A stretch of DNA of 64,000 bases from Crossiella sp. S99.2 (lineage in GTDB: Bacteria; Actinomycetota; Actinomycetes; Mycobacteriales; Pseudonocardiaceae), in NCBI RefSeq assembly GCF_023094165.1, contig NZ_JALMDK010000001.1, positions 496,001-560,000 of the forward strand. Direction: 5' to 3'. Position 1 is the stretch's first letter; each line of letters starts with the position of its first letter. A program made the translations under genes and the position numbers. The notes under the pieces were generated by a model, which saw only the letters and a list, made by a program, of their open reading frames with translations, was not told the DNA's origin and made no database searches. This document shows positions 35,143-43,501 of this stretch, piece by piece.

Positions 35143-36734
35143 GCGAAGAGATGACCGAGTCCAGCACCCCTCAGCGGCAGGGCCGCGCCGCCGCCGCGCT
35201 CGCCTTCGGCCGCAACACCTGGCGCGGGCTGACCAGCATGCGCACCGCGCTGATCCTGCTGTTCCTGCTCGCGGTGGCCGCGCTGCCCGGCGCGCTGCTG
35301 CCGCAGTACTCGCTGAACGCGGTCAAGGTCGCCGAGTACGTCAAGCAGTACCCGACCCTCGGCCCGATCCTGGACGACCTCGGCTTCTTCGCCGTCTACG
35401 GCTCGCCCTGGTTCGCCGCGATCTACGTGCTGCTGTTCGTCTCGCTGATCGGCTGCCTGCTGCCGCGCACGGTGGAGTACGCCCGCCAGTTGCGCCAGCA
35501 GCCGGTGCTGGTGCCGCGCAACCTCTCCCGGCTGCCGCACCACGCGAGCACCACCGTGGACGGTCCGGTCGAGGAAGTGCTCGCCGCGACCAAGGGCCGC
35601 CTGCGCGGCTGGCGCAAGATCGAGCGCACCGAGGACGAGGGCGTGGCCACGGTCAGCGCCGAACGCGGGTTCACCCGCGAGGCCGGCAACCTGGTCTTCC
35701 ACTTCGCCCTGGTCGCGCTGCTGCTCGGGATGGCGGCAGGCAAGCTGTTCGGCTACGAGGGCCAGGTCATCGTGCTGGCCAACGGCTCCCAGTTCTGCAA
35801 CTCCGGCATCTACGCCTACGACTCCTTCCGGCCGGGCCTGACCGTGGACGGCACCGAGCTGAACCCGTTCTGCGTGCGGGTGGACAGCATGGAGAGCCGC
35901 TATTTCGACGACCTGCAGCCCGATGTGTACCGGGCCAAGGTCGCCTACCAGGACGAGCACGAGCTGTCCGGGACGAACTGGCGCACCGCCGAGCTGGAGG
36001 TCAACTCCCCGGTGCGCCTCTCCGGCGACCGGGTCTACCTGCTCGGCACCGGCTACGCGCCCCGCTTCGTGGTGACCTTCCCCGGCGGCGAGCAGCGCGT
36101 CGGGGAGGTGCAGTGGAAGCCGATGGACATGGTCACCCTGCTCTCGGAGGGCGCGACCAAGTTCGACCCGCCGGGCGTCACCGACTCCGAGGAACGGCGC
36201 AAGAAGCAGCTCGCGATCACCGGGTTGTTCGCGCCCACCGCCGGCTACCACGGCTCGGTGCTCACCTCGATCTTCCCGGCGGCCAGCGATCCGGCGGTGG
36301 CGGTGGACATCTACCGCGGCGACCTGGGCAACGAGTCCGGCCGCGGCCAGTCCATCTTCGAGATCGACAAGTCCATGGTCGACTCCGGCAGGCTGACCAA
36401 GGTGCTGCGCAAGAACCTCGCCCTTGGCGAGGAGGTCACCCTCGACGACGGCACCAAGGTCCGCTTCGACGGGGTGGTGCCGTGGGTCTCGCTGCAGGTC
36501 TCCTCGGACCCGGCCCAGTTCGCGGTGCTGCTGGCCGGGCTGGCGGTGCTGGTCGGGCTTGGGCTGTCGCTGATCATCAAGCGGCGGCGGCTGTGGGTCC
36601 GGCTGAGCCCCGCCGGGGATGGTCGTACTTTGATTGAGGTCGGTGGCCTCGCGCGCACCGACCAGGCTGGCTACGGCGAGGAGTTCACCCGAGTGGCCTC
36701 CGAGCTGTTCGCGGCACGTGGAAAGGACAAGTGA
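35139..36734 (+). CDS. resB: cytochrome c biogenesis protein ResB
   Basis: 531 residues, GTG overlapping the ccdA stop. Segments: RTALILLFLLAVAALPGALL near residue 30, IYVLLFVSLIGCLLPR near 95, a third near 180-195 (LVFHFALVALLLGMAAGKLF), a large extracytoplasmic domain, and a last segment near 465-485 before a basic cytoplasmic tail. With CcsA it forms the System II haem-handling and ligation complex. ccsB overlaps its stop by one base. Confidence 0.94.
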   Translation: MSEEMTESSTPQRQGRAAAALAFGRNTWRGLTSMRTALILLFLLAVAALPGALLPQYSLNAVKVAEYVKQYPTLGPILDDLGFFAVYGSPWFAAIYVLLFVSLIGCLLPRTVEYARQLRQQPVLVPRNLSRLPHHASTTVDGPVEEVLAATKGRLRGWRKIERTEDEGVATVSAERGFTREAGNLVFHFALVALLLGMAAGKLFGYEGQVIVLANGSQFCNSGIYAYDSFRPGLTVDGTELNPFCVRVDSMESRYFDDLQPDVYRAKVAYQDEHELSGTNWRTAELEVNSPVRLSGDRVYLLGTGYAPRFVVTFPGGEQRVGEVQWKPMDMVTLLSEGATKFDPPGVTDSEERRKKQLAITGLFAPTAGYHGSVLTSIFPAASDPAVAVDIYRGDLGNESGRGQSIFEIDKSMVDSGRLTKVLRKNLALGEEVTLDDGTKVRFDGVVPWVSLQVSSDPAQFAVLLAGLAVLVGLGLSLIIKRRRLWVRLSPAGDGRTLIEVGGLARTDQAGYGEEFTRVASELFAARGKDK

Positions 36735-37696
36735 TGGCGGTCAACGAGACCCTGTCCACCTACAGCGACTGGTCCTACGCCAGTGGCCTGGCCGTGTACG
36801 TGCTGGCCATGGGCGCCTACGCCGCGGAGTACGCCTTCGGGCGCAAGCCCGAGCGGGCCGAGGCCGGTCAGCTGGTCGGGGCGGGCGCGCCGGTCGTGCC
36901 CGAGCCGCCGCGGCCGGGTGTGATCGTGGAGCCGCCGCGGGCCACTGTGCCGGAGCGGGCCGGCCGGATCGGCGTGCTGCTGACCGGGCTGGGCGCGGTG
37001 TTCCACTTCGCCTCGCTGCTGCTGCGCGGGTTCGCCACCGGCCGGATGCCGCTGGGCAACATGTACGAGTACGTCTCCGCGGTGGCCCTGGTCGGCGTGG
37101 TGGCCTGGCTGGTGTTGCTGCGCAGGCACAACATCCGCAGGCTCGGGCTGTTCGTGTTGCTGCCACTGGTGATCCTGCTGTTCCTGGCCTGGGCGGTGTT
37201 GTACGCCAAGGCCGCGCCGCTGGTGCCCGCGCTGCGCTCGTACTGGATCGTCATCCACGTTTCGGTGATCGTCATCGGCAGCGGGCTGCTGATCCTGCCC
37301 GGCGTGACCAGCATGCTGTACCTGGTGCGCAAGGCCCACGACGCCAACCCGGCCCGCTTCGCCAGGGTCGCCACCAAGCTGCCCGAGGCCGACACGCTGG
37401 ACCGGATCTCCTATCGGGTGACCGTGTTCGCCTTCCCGCTGCTCACCTTCGGCATCATCGCCGGGGCGATCTGGGCCGAATCCGCCTGGGGCCGCTACTG
37501 GGGCTGGGACCCGAAGGAGACCGTCGCGTTCGTCTCCTGGGTGGTCTACGCCGCCTACCTGCACGCCAGGGCCACCGCGGGCTGGCGCGGCAAGCCCGCC
37601 GCCTGGATCAACATCTTCGGCTGGGCCACCGTGGTGTTCAACCTGTTCTTCATCAACATGGTGGTGGCCGGCCTGCACTCCTACGCGGGAGTCTGA
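36734..37696 (+). CDS. ccsB: cytochrome c biogenesis protein CcsA/CcsB (ResC)
   Basis: 320 residues from ATG 36734; GAAAGGA lies seven bases before, which favours it over GTG 36731. Multispanning haem-handling protein with the WWD-type signature WGRYWGWDPKETVAFVSWVV. Conserved His are seen in GAVFHFASLL, VIHVSVIVIG and the GLHSYAGV end. A Pro-rich cytoplasmic loop of ~35 residues follows the first segment. It exports haem and attaches it to apocytochrome c with ResB. Confidence 0.96.
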   Translation: MAVNETLSTYSDWSYASGLAVYVLAMGAYAAEYAFGRKPERAEAGQLVGAGAPVVPEPPRPGVIVEPPRATVPERAGRIGVLLTGLGAVFHFASLLLRGFATGRMPLGNMYEYVSAVALVGVVAWLVLLRRHNIRRLGLFVLLPLVILLFLAWAVLYAKAAPLVPALRSYWIVIHVSVIVIGSGLLILPGVTSMLYLVRKAHDANPARFARVATKLPEADTLDRISYRVTVFAFPLLTFGIIAGAIWAESAWGRYWGWDPKETVAFVSWVVYAAYLHARATAGWRGKPAAWINIFGWATVVFNLFFINMVVAGLHSYAGV

Positions 37697-37793
37697 CCCG
37701 ACACACCGCCACCCCGGCTCGCACGCTCCCCGCCCTGGCGGCTACCGTCGCAGGAGTTGACAAACGCGACGCCGGCGATGGAGGACTCCAACG

Positions 37794-39203
37794 GTGACCG
37801 GACGGTACGAGGAGCCCGAGACCCAGAACGTCCAGTGGGTGCCGCCGGAAAAACAGCAGCAGGGCCAGCACGGGCAACAGCCGGAACCGCTCTACGTGGA
37901 CCCGTCCACCTCCGGCGCCTACCAGGTGGGCGGCGGTCAGTCCGGCCCGTACCGGGTGGACCCCTCCACCTCCGGCCCGAACCAGGTCGGCGGCGGCCCG
38001 TCTGGCGCGTACCAGGTCGGTGGCGGGCCCTCCGGCCCGTACTCGGTCAGCGGTGGCCCGTCCGGTCCCTACCCGGTCAGCGGTGGCCCCTCCGGCCCGC
38101 ACCAGGTCGACCCGAACTCCTCGGGCGCCTACTACGTCGAGCAGACCGCCTCCGGCCCGCAGCCGCAGCAGGCATACCAGCCTCAGCAGCAGTACCAGCC
38201 GCAGCAGGCCCCGCCGCCTGGCTACCCGCAGCAGGCGCAGGCCCAGCCGCGCCCGCAGCATCCCGGCCAGCAGGACCTGTCCTCCCAGCAGCTGCTCCGG
38301 CAGACCAAGCGGCCGCCCTCGGCAGGCTGGCGGCGCGCGGTCTACAAGGCCTCCGGCCACCTGCTCAACCTCGGTGAGAGCCCGGCCGACGTCCAGCGCC
38401 GGGACCTGATCACCCGGGTCAACCAGCCGGTGCACGGCTGCTACAAGATCGCCATGCTGAGCCTCAAGGGCGGGGTCGGCAAGACCACCACCACGGCCAG
38501 CCTCGGCTCCACCTTCTCCTCGCTGCGCGGGGACCGGGTGGTCGCGGTGGACGCCAACCCCGACCGCGGCACCCTGGCGCAGAAGATCCCCCTGGAGACC
38601 ACCGCCACCGTGCGGCACCTGCTCAGGGACGCGCAGCGGATCCGCCGCTACAGCGATGTGCGCGCCTACACCTCGCAGGGCCCCAGCCGCCTTGAGGTGC
38701 TGGCCAGCGAGCAGGACCCGGCGGTGTCCGAGGCGTTCAGCGAGGACGACTACCGCCGCACGGTCGCGCTGCTGGAGGTCTTCTACAACATCGTGCTCAC
38801 CGACTGCGGCACCGGCCTGATGCACTCCGCGATGAAGGGCGTGCTGGAACTGGCCGACTCGCTGGTGATCGTCTCCTCCGGTTCGGTGGACGGCGCCCGC
38901 AGTGCCTCGGCCACCCTGGACTGGCTGGACGCGCACGGCTACCGCGAACTGGTCTCCCGCTCGGTGGCCGTGATCAACTCGGTCCGGCCCGGCTCCGGCA
39001 AGGTCGACCTGGACCGGCTCAGCGAGCACTTCGCGGCCCGCTGCCGCGCGGTCTGCCGGATCCCGTTCGACCCGCACCTGGAGGAGGGCGCGGAGATCGA
39101 GCTGGAACGCCTCGCGCCGAACACCCGGATCGCCATGCTGGAACTGGCGGCCACCGTGGCGGATGACTTCCCGCACGCGGTCGCCCGCTCCCGGGCCCGC
39201 TGA
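37794..39203 (+). CDS. MinD/ParA-like ATPase with a repeat-rich N-terminus
   Basis: 469 residues, GTG start with GGAGGA at 37780-37785. Residues ~35-165 are Gly/Ser/Pro/Gln-rich repeats. The ATPase domain has a deviant Walker A LKGGVGKTTTTASLG (about 223-230), VVAVDANPDRGTL and LTDCGTGLMHSAM. Such proteins, including EspI of type VII loci, share this architecture. An ESX-linked or cell-pole role is possible but nothing here proves it. It follows ccsB as in M. tuberculosis (Rv0530 position). Confidence 0.87.
   Translation: MTGRYEEPETQNVQWVPPEKQQQGQHGQQPEPLYVDPSTSGAYQVGGGQSGPYRVDPSTSGPNQVGGGPSGAYQVGGGPSGPYSVSGGPSGPYPVSGGPSGPHQVDPNSSGAYYVEQTASGPQPQQAYQPQQQYQPQQAPPPGYPQQAQAQPRPQHPGQQDLSSQQLLRQTKRPPSAGWRRAVYKASGHLLNLGESPADVQRRDLITRVNQPVHGCYKIAMLSLKGGVGKTTTTASLGSTFSSLRGDRVVAVDANPDRGTLAQKIPLETTATVRHLLRDAQRIRRYSDVRAYTSQGPSRLEVLASEQDPAVSEAFSEDDYRRTVALLEVFYNIVLTDCGTGLMHSAMKGVLELADSLVIVSSGSVDGARSASATLDWLDAHGYRELVSRSVAVINSVRPGSGKVDLDRLSEHFAARCRAVCRIPFDPHLEEGAEIELERLAPNTRIAMLELAATVADDFPHAVARSRAR
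37903..38160 (+). repeat. degenerate ~30-base tandem repeats inside the MinD-like gene
   Basis: Repeats encode GGGPSGPYxV or DPSTSGxxxV decapeptide units, about eight copies. The best-matching copies lie at 38010-38100 (SGPYSVSGG, SGPYPVSGG). They are likely variable in length between strains. Confidence 0.75.
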
Positions 39204-39225
39204 TCTTCAGCACCCGTTGACCTGC

Positions 39226-39252
39226 GCCGGGGCGGCTGGCAGTCGCCCCGGC
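39226..39252. terminator. convergent hairpin terminator
   Basis: A 9-base perfect stem (39226-39234 with 39244-39252) and a 9-base loop, between the stops of the MinD-like gene and the convergent small membrane gene. Confidence 0.6.
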
Positions 39253-39262
39253 TGGTCTCACC

Positions 39263-39460
39263 TCATTCGTCGGTGTCCTTGCGCTTCTGGTCCCGGCGGT
39301 TCTCATCCAGCCTGCGCAGGAAATCCGGGTCGTCATCCGGAGCGAGCGGACCGCCCGCCGCGCGGTAGCTGCGCGGGCGCTTCTCCGGGCCGAACGCCCG
39401 CCACATCAGCGCGCCAACGGTGACCGCCCCGATGACCGCGAGCAGGTACAGGTACAGCAA
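39263..39460 (-). CDS. 65-residue membrane protein with TTG start
   Basis: The TTG at 39460 is preceded by GGAGG at the right distance, and no ATG or GTG fits. One N-terminal membrane segment (LYLYLLAVIGAVTVGALMW) is followed by a charged tail (PDFLRRLDENRRDQKRKDTDE). No family recognised. A small membrane gene (Rv0531) occupies a similar place in M. tuberculosis, but I cannot show homology. Confidence 0.65.
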   Translation of the reverse strand: MLYLYLLAVIGAVTVGALMWRAFGPEKRPRSYRAAGGPLAPDDDPDFLRRLDENRRDQKRKDTDE

Positions 39461-39566
39461 CGCTGCCTCCTCTCCCCTCTGGCTCCGATCACATGCCCAC
39501 ACCGAGGTTAACGGAAGCCGACGTAGTGGAGTTGGCGGCGAAAGGGCCCGGTAAGGACACAAAGAA

Positions 39567-39622
39567 GACCCCGGTGAGGCCGGCGGATCGCCCTTAGTGA
39601 TCCAACCGGCCCCGCCGGGGTC
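39567..39622 (-). terminator. strong three-part hairpin, terminator-like on the minus strand
   Basis: Stems 39567-39574/39615-39622, 39578-39583/39606-39611 and 39585-39589/39599-39603 stack with short internal loops. Read on the minus strand it is followed by TCTTCTTTGTG. No annotated gene lies to its right on that strand, so it may end a small RNA. Confidence 0.5.
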
Positions 39623-39723
39623 CTGCGGCAGGGGCGCCGTGGGTTCCAGGCCACCTTGGTTCCCAGGCTGCTCTTGAGGTTCTGCCTGCCGCTGTGACTC
39701 AACCTTGGCAGTCCGGAATGACC

Positions 39724-39751
39724 TTGCACACATCCCGGCTGGCCATAGCAT
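39724..39751 (+). promoter_or_regulatory. leaderless promoter of the LysR gene
   Basis: TTGCAC (39724-39729) and TAGCAT (39746-39751), 16 bases apart. The start would fall on or beside the ATG at 39759. Confidence 0.6.
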
Positions 39752-39758
39752 GCGGGTT

Positions 39759-40730
39759 ATGGAACTGGAGGTCCGTCACCTCCGGGTGCTGCTCGCCGTC
39801 GCCGATGCCGGCAGTGTCTCGAAGGCCGCCGCCACCCTCGGGCTGTCCCAGCCGAGTCTGTCCGCCCAGCTCAGGCGGATCGAGACCAGCATGGGCGCGC
39901 CGCTGTTCGACCGCTCGGCCGAGGGTGTGCAACCCACCGCGGTCGGCCGGTTCGTGCTGGCCAAGGCGCGCACCGTGCTGGCCGAACTGGACGAGCTGCG
40001 CTCCTGGGCCGGGAAGGCGGGCACCGCGGCCGGGGTGACCAAGGTCCAGGTGGGCAGTGTGCCCGGACCGATCGCCGCCCGGCTCGCGCTGTCATTGCAA
40101 CGTCTTTACCCAGGTGAGATCGAGGTGCACAGCCTGGCCGAGCAATCCTCCTTCGCCATGCTGGGCCTGCTCGGCGGGCGGCGGATGGACGTGGCCGTGG
40201 TGGAGGAGTTCAGCGGCCACGACCTGCCGGCGGTGGCCGGGGTGCGCCGGGCCCCGCTGGTGCCGGTGGAACCGGTCTTCGTCGCGCTGGCCGAAACCCA
40301 CTCGCTGGCAGGCGAGGCCGTGATCGACCTGGCCGACCTGGCCAAGGAACCCTGGATCGTGGACCCGCTGATGGACTCCGGCGAGACCGCGCACCTGCGC
40401 CGACGCTGCCAGGAGGCCGGGTTCGAGCCGCTGATCAGGCACCACGCCACCGAGACCAGCGCGGCCCGCGGCGCGGTCTCCAGCGGCTTGTGCGTGAGCC
40501 TGGCCCAGGCCACCGCGAGGGAAGGGCTCGGCCTGGTGATCCGGCCACTGCGCGGCGACCCGCTGGTGCGGCGGCTGGACGTGGCCTGGAGCGAGACCGG
40601 CCCGGTGGACGAGCCGCTGGCGCGGGAGGCCGCGGTGGACGCCTACCTGGGCCTGGTGGGGGCCAACCCGAGCTATGCCGCGTGGTGGGCGGCGCACCCC
40701 GAGGTGCACCCGAAAGGTAAAGAGAGCTAA
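39759..40730 (+). CDS. LysR family transcriptional regulator
   Basis: 323 residues from ATG 39759, fixed by promoter spacing. The N-terminal winged HTH is LEVRHLRVLLAVADAGSVSK and AAATLGLSQPSLSAQLRRIE. The C-terminal effector domain follows (VQVGSVPGPIAARLALSLQR, MDVAVVEEFSGHDL, LAKEPWIVDP). The effector is unknown. LysR proteins often control a divergent gene, but the nearest one here is the 65-residue membrane gene. A hairpin terminator follows. Confidence 0.93.
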   Translation: MELEVRHLRVLLAVADAGSVSKAAATLGLSQPSLSAQLRRIETSMGAPLFDRSAEGVQPTAVGRFVLAKARTVLAELDELRSWAGKAGTAAGVTKVQVGSVPGPIAARLALSLQRLYPGEIEVHSLAEQSSFAMLGLLGGRRMDVAVVEEFSGHDLPAVAGVRRAPLVPVEPVFVALAETHSLAGEAVIDLADLAKEPWIVDPLMDSGETAHLRRRCQEAGFEPLIRHHATETSAARGAVSSGLCVSLAQATAREGLGLVIRPLRGDPLVRRLDVAWSETGPVDEPLAREAAVDAYLGLVGANPSYAAWWAAHPEVHPKGKES

Positions 40731-40738
40731 AAGCCGAT

Positions 40739-40773
40739 CGGCGAGAACGGGCCGTTTCCGGCCGTTCTCGCCG
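40739..40773. terminator. hairpin terminator between lysR and bldC
   Basis: A 15-base stem with one bulged G (40739-40754 with 40759-40773) and the loop TTTC. It serves both convergent genes. Confidence 0.7.
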
Positions 40774-40799
40774 AGGTGATCCTGGTCACCGATGGCGGC

Positions 40800-41024
40800 T
40801 CAGCCCAGTGCTGGTCCCGGCGTGGTGAGTTCCGCCAGCAGCGCGTTGACCTCGGACTCCCGGAAACGACGGTGTCCGCCAGGGGTGCGGATCGAGCCGA
40901 TGCGGCCGGCGGTGGCCCACCGGGTCACGGTCTTGGGGTCTACCCGGAACAGGCCGGCGACCTCACCTGGCGTAAGCAGACGCTCCGCTCCCGCGGGACG
41001 GGGCGCCGGACGCATGGTGGTCAC
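40800..41024 (-). CDS. bldC: BldC-like developmental regulator
   Basis: 74 residues. GTG 41024 is preceded by AGGAGGG five bases upstream, which favours it over ATG 41015. It is a MerR-like winged HTH without effector domain: LLTPGEVAGLFRVDPKTVTR, WATAGRIGSIRTPGGHRRFR and ESEVNALL. This is almost the whole Streptomyces BldC sequence pattern, which cooperatively coats DNA and delays development. With the BldN-like sigma factor it suggests a differentiating, mycelial actinobacterium. Confidence 0.93.
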   Translation of the reverse strand: MTTMRPAPRPAGAERLLTPGEVAGLFRVDPKTVTRWATAGRIGSIRTPGGHRRFRESEVNALLAELTTPGPALG

Positions 41025-41174
41025 TTTTCCCTCCTCACCACGGGCCCGAGATCCTCGGGTCCGTACTCGGAAGAATGGTGGCATTTCACCCGTCAGGTAC
41101 TCGAACGTTTGTCTGTAGGTAATGGGCAGGTAAGGGACGAATCGGTCACTCGAACGGCCCATCATGGGAGCACA

Positions 41175-41180
41175 TAGGGT
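41175..41180 (+). promoter_or_regulatory. -10 element, leaderless start of the Lrp gene
   Basis: TAGGGT ends seven bases before ATG 41187. It is the same hexamer as before the efflux operon. No ribosome binding site is seen. Confidence 0.45.
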
Positions 41181-41186
41181 TTGCTG

Positions 41187-41678
41187 ATGGATCTCGTGGA
41201 TCGGCAGATCATCGCGGCGCTTCGGGCCAACGGGCGGGCGACCTACGCCGACCTGGGCCGACAGGTGGGGCTGTCCGCCTCGGCGGTGCACGAGCGGGTG
41301 GGCAAGCTGGAGCACGGAGGCGTCATCACCGGCTACCACGCCATGGTGGACCCGATGGCGGTCGGCCTCGGCGTGACCGCGCTGGTCGGCATCCACCCCT
41401 CCGACACCGGCGACGAGGACCGGATCGCGGCCAGCCTGGCCGCCCTGCCCGAGGTCGAGTCCTGTTACGCGGTGGCAGGCGATGAGGCGTTCGTGGTCAA
41501 GATCCGGGTGTCCACCGTGGACGATCTGGAGCGTTCGCTGGTCCGGCTGCGCCGCATCGACGGGGTGGCCCGCACCCGGACCACGGTGGTGCTCAGCACC
41601 CGGTTCGAGGGCAGGCCGAACACCCCCGGCTCCATCGCCGACCCGCCACCCGGCGACAGCCCGAACCGCGGCGCGTAG
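41187..41678 (+). CDS. Lrp/AsnC family transcriptional regulator
   Basis: 163 residues from ATG 41187. The HTH is VDRQIIAALRANGRATYADL, GRQVGLSASAVHERVGKLEH. A RAM (ligand and oligomerisation) domain follows with GVTALVGIHPSD, VESCYAVAGDEAFVVKIRVS and DLERSLVRLRRIDGVART. Members respond to amino acids. The Cds1-like cysteine desulfhydrase gene two genes on is a plausible target, but this is inference. Confidence 0.92.
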   Translation: MDLVDRQIIAALRANGRATYADLGRQVGLSASAVHERVGKLEHGGVITGYHAMVDPMAVGLGVTALVGIHPSDTGDEDRIAASLAALPEVESCYAVAGDEAFVVKIRVSTVDDLERSLVRLRRIDGVARTRTTVVLSTRFEGRPNTPGSIADPPPGDSPNRGA

Positions 41679-41688
41679 CCTCAGTCCC

Positions 41689-41973
41689 GTGGAGGTCACC
41701 GACACGCCGGACACCAACGGCACCCTGAACCGAGACCTGGCGCTCTACACCGTCGCCCGGCTCGGCCTGGTCGTCCTGTTCGCCGCGATCCTGGCCGCCG
41801 TCGGCGTGCCGCTGTTGGTCGCCATGGCGGTCGCCTTCGTGACCGCGCTGCCGCTGTCCTTCGTGCTCTTCGCCGGCCTGCGCCAGCGGGTGGCCAGGGG
41901 CCTGGCCGCCCGCGGTGAACAGCGCAAGGACGAGCGCGCCCGGCTGCGCGCCCAGCTCCGCGGCGAGGGCTGA
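41689..41973 (+). CDS. DUF4229-like small membrane protein
   Basis: 94 residues, GTG start. Two hydrophobic segments ([20 protein letters not shown] and [20 protein letters not shown]), then a basic tail ([20 protein letters not shown]). The arrangement matches DUF4229 proteins found near menaquinone genes in actinobacteria. Function unknown. Confidence 0.72.
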   Translation: MEVTDTPDTNGTLNRDLALYTVARLGLVVLFAAILAAVGVPLLVAMAVAFVTALPLSFVLFAGLRQRVARGLAARGEQRKDERARLRAQLRGEG

Positions 41974-41997
41974 ACCGCCGACCTGGCGGCAATTGCC

Positions 41998-42003
41998 TAG
42001 AGT
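41998..42003 (+). promoter_or_regulatory. -10 element before the Cds1-like gene (leaderless)
   Basis: TAGAGT ends eight bases before ATG 42011. There is no ribosome binding site. Confidence 0.4.
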
Positions 42004-42010
42004 TCGCGGT

Positions 42011-43108
42011 ATGGCCGTGGTGGATCGTTGTTGTGACAAGACCCGGAGCTGGGTCAACGAGGCAGTCCGGATCATCGAGGCGGACGCCAACCGCAGTGCG
42101 GACACCCATCTGCTCGCCTACCCGCTGCCGCCGGAGTGGGGCATCGACCTCTACCTCAAGGACGAGTCCACCCACCCCACCGGCTCGCTCAAGCACCGGC
42201 TGGCCCGGTCGCTGTTCCTCTACGCCATCTGCAACGGCTGGGTGGTCGGCGGCACCCCGGTGATCGAGGCATCCTCCGGCTCCACCGCGGTCTCCGAGGC
42301 CTACTTCGCCCGGCTGCTCGGCCTGCCCTTCATCGCGGTCATGCCGCGGTCCACCTCGGCGGAGAAGATCGCGCTGATCGAGCGCGAGGGCGGGCGCTGC
42401 CACTTCGTCGACTCGCCGGGGGCGATCTACGACGAGTCGCGCAGGCTGGCCGCGGAGCTGGGCGGGCACTTCATGGACCAGTTCACCCACGCCGAGCGGG
42501 CCACCGACTGGCGCGGGAACAACAACATCGCCGAGTCGATCTTCGAGCAGATGCGGCTGGAGCGGCACCCGGAGCCGGAGTGGGTGGTGGTCGGCGCGGG
42601 CACCGGCGGCACCGGGGCGACCATCGGGCGGTATGTGCGTTACCGGCAGCTGCGCACCAGGCTGGCCGTGGTGGATCCGGAGTTCTCCGTTTTCTACGAC
42701 GCCTGGCGGGACAGCGATCCGGAGCTGACCGGTCTGCGCGGCTCCCGGATCGAGGGCATCGGCAGGCCCAGGGTGGAGCCCTCCTTCGTCGGGCAGGTCA
42801 TCGACCGGATGATCAAGGTGCCGGACGCGGCCTCGATCGCGGTGATCCGGCACGCCGAGGAGCTGCTCGGGCGGCGGGTCGGCGGGTCAACCGGCACCAA
42901 CCTGTGGGGCGCTTTCCAGCTGGTGGCCGAGATGCGCGCGCAGGGCAGGGCGGGCAGTGTGGTCACGCTGCTGTGCGACGGCGGCGAGCGGTACGCGCCG
43001 ACCTACTACAACGACGAGTGGCTGGCCGCCCAGGACCTCGATCTGACCGAGCCGAGGGCGCGGGTGACCGAGTTCCACCGCACCGGCGAGTGGGCCGTCC
43101 GCGACTGA
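42011..43108 (+). CDS. cds1: PLP-dependent cysteine synthase-family enzyme, Cds1-like cysteine desulfhydrase
   Basis: 365 residues. Fold-type II PLP enzyme: PLP lysine Lys61 in [15 protein letters not shown], phosphate loop [17 protein letters not shown], and substrate loop [20 protein letters not shown]. The divergent [11 protein letters not shown] loop and [18 protein letters not shown] end resemble Cds1 (Rv3684), which releases H2S, pyruvate and ammonia from cysteine, rather than CysK/CysM. Sulfide could feed respiration. CysK-type synthesis cannot be excluded. Confidence 0.85.
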   Translation: MAVVDRCCDKTRSWVNEAVRIIEADANRSADTHLLAYPLPPEWGIDLYLKDESTHPTGSLKHRLARSLFLYAICNGWVVGGTPVIEASSGSTAVSEAYFARLLGLPFIAVMPRSTSAEKIALIEREGGRCHFVDSPGAIYDESRRLAAELGGHFMDQFTHAERATDWRGNNNIAESIFEQMRLERHPEPEWVVVGAGTGGTGATIGRYVRYRQLRTRLAVVDPEFSVFYDAWRDSDPELTGLRGSRIEGIGRPRVEPSFVGQVIDRMIKVPDAASIAVIRHAEELLGRRVGGSTGTNLWGAFQLVAEMRAQGRAGSVVTLLCDGGERYAPTYYNDEWLAAQDLDLTEPRARVTEFHRTGEWAVRD

Positions 43109-43177
43109 TCGGGAACCCTCGGTAGCCTCGCGCCGTCCAAAGGCGGTCAGTGACGGCGCGCATCGGGGGTCCAGCAC

Positions 43178-43501
43178 ATGGTCCAGCGGCACAACACCGA
43201 GGAGCTGAAGGCCTACGCGGCCTACCTCGGCACCGTGGCCGGTCAGTTCGACCAGGTCAAGAACTACCTGCACCAGCACGGTTGCGACAAGAGCGGCTTC
43301 ACCGGCCTGCTCACCATCCTGCAGCCGGGCGTGGACCTGGTCCGCGGCGCCTATGACCTGGCGCTGGACTTCGGGCAGGACCGGATGCACGGCTCGGCCG
43401 AGCGGATGGCCCAGATCGCGGCGGGCTACGAGCGCACCGACCGGCAGGTCGCGCAGGCATTCGCGCAGATCAACGACCAGCTTGGGCAGGTGAATGCCTG
43501 A
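43178..43501 (+). CDS. EspC/WXG100-like small helical protein
   Basis: 107 residues. Two long helices (TEELKAYAAYLGTVAGQFDQ and DRMHGSAERMAQIAAGYERT) are joined by a short linker, as in EspC/WXG100-type type VII secretion substrates; no classical W-x-G is visible. TAGCCT at 43123-43128 may be its -10. The next gene overlaps its stop, so the two are likely co-produced. Confidence 0.65.
   Translation: MVQRHNTEELKAYAAYLGTVAGQFDQVKNYLHQHGCDKSGFTGLLTILQPGVDLVRGAYDLALDFGQDRMHGSAERMAQIAAGYERTDRQVAQAFAQINDQLGQVNA

Larger units (their letters stand above)
39461..39758. other. 298-base divergent intergenic region
   Basis: Between the TTG-start gene and lysR. It holds the strong hairpin at 39567-39622 and the lysR promoter. 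No other protein gene is convincing in it. Confidence 0.5.

Noticed and set aside
37757..37762. TTGACA before the MinD-like gene as a -35 element
   Set aside because: The matching -10 position is the GGAGGA ribosome binding site, so the spacing does not work.
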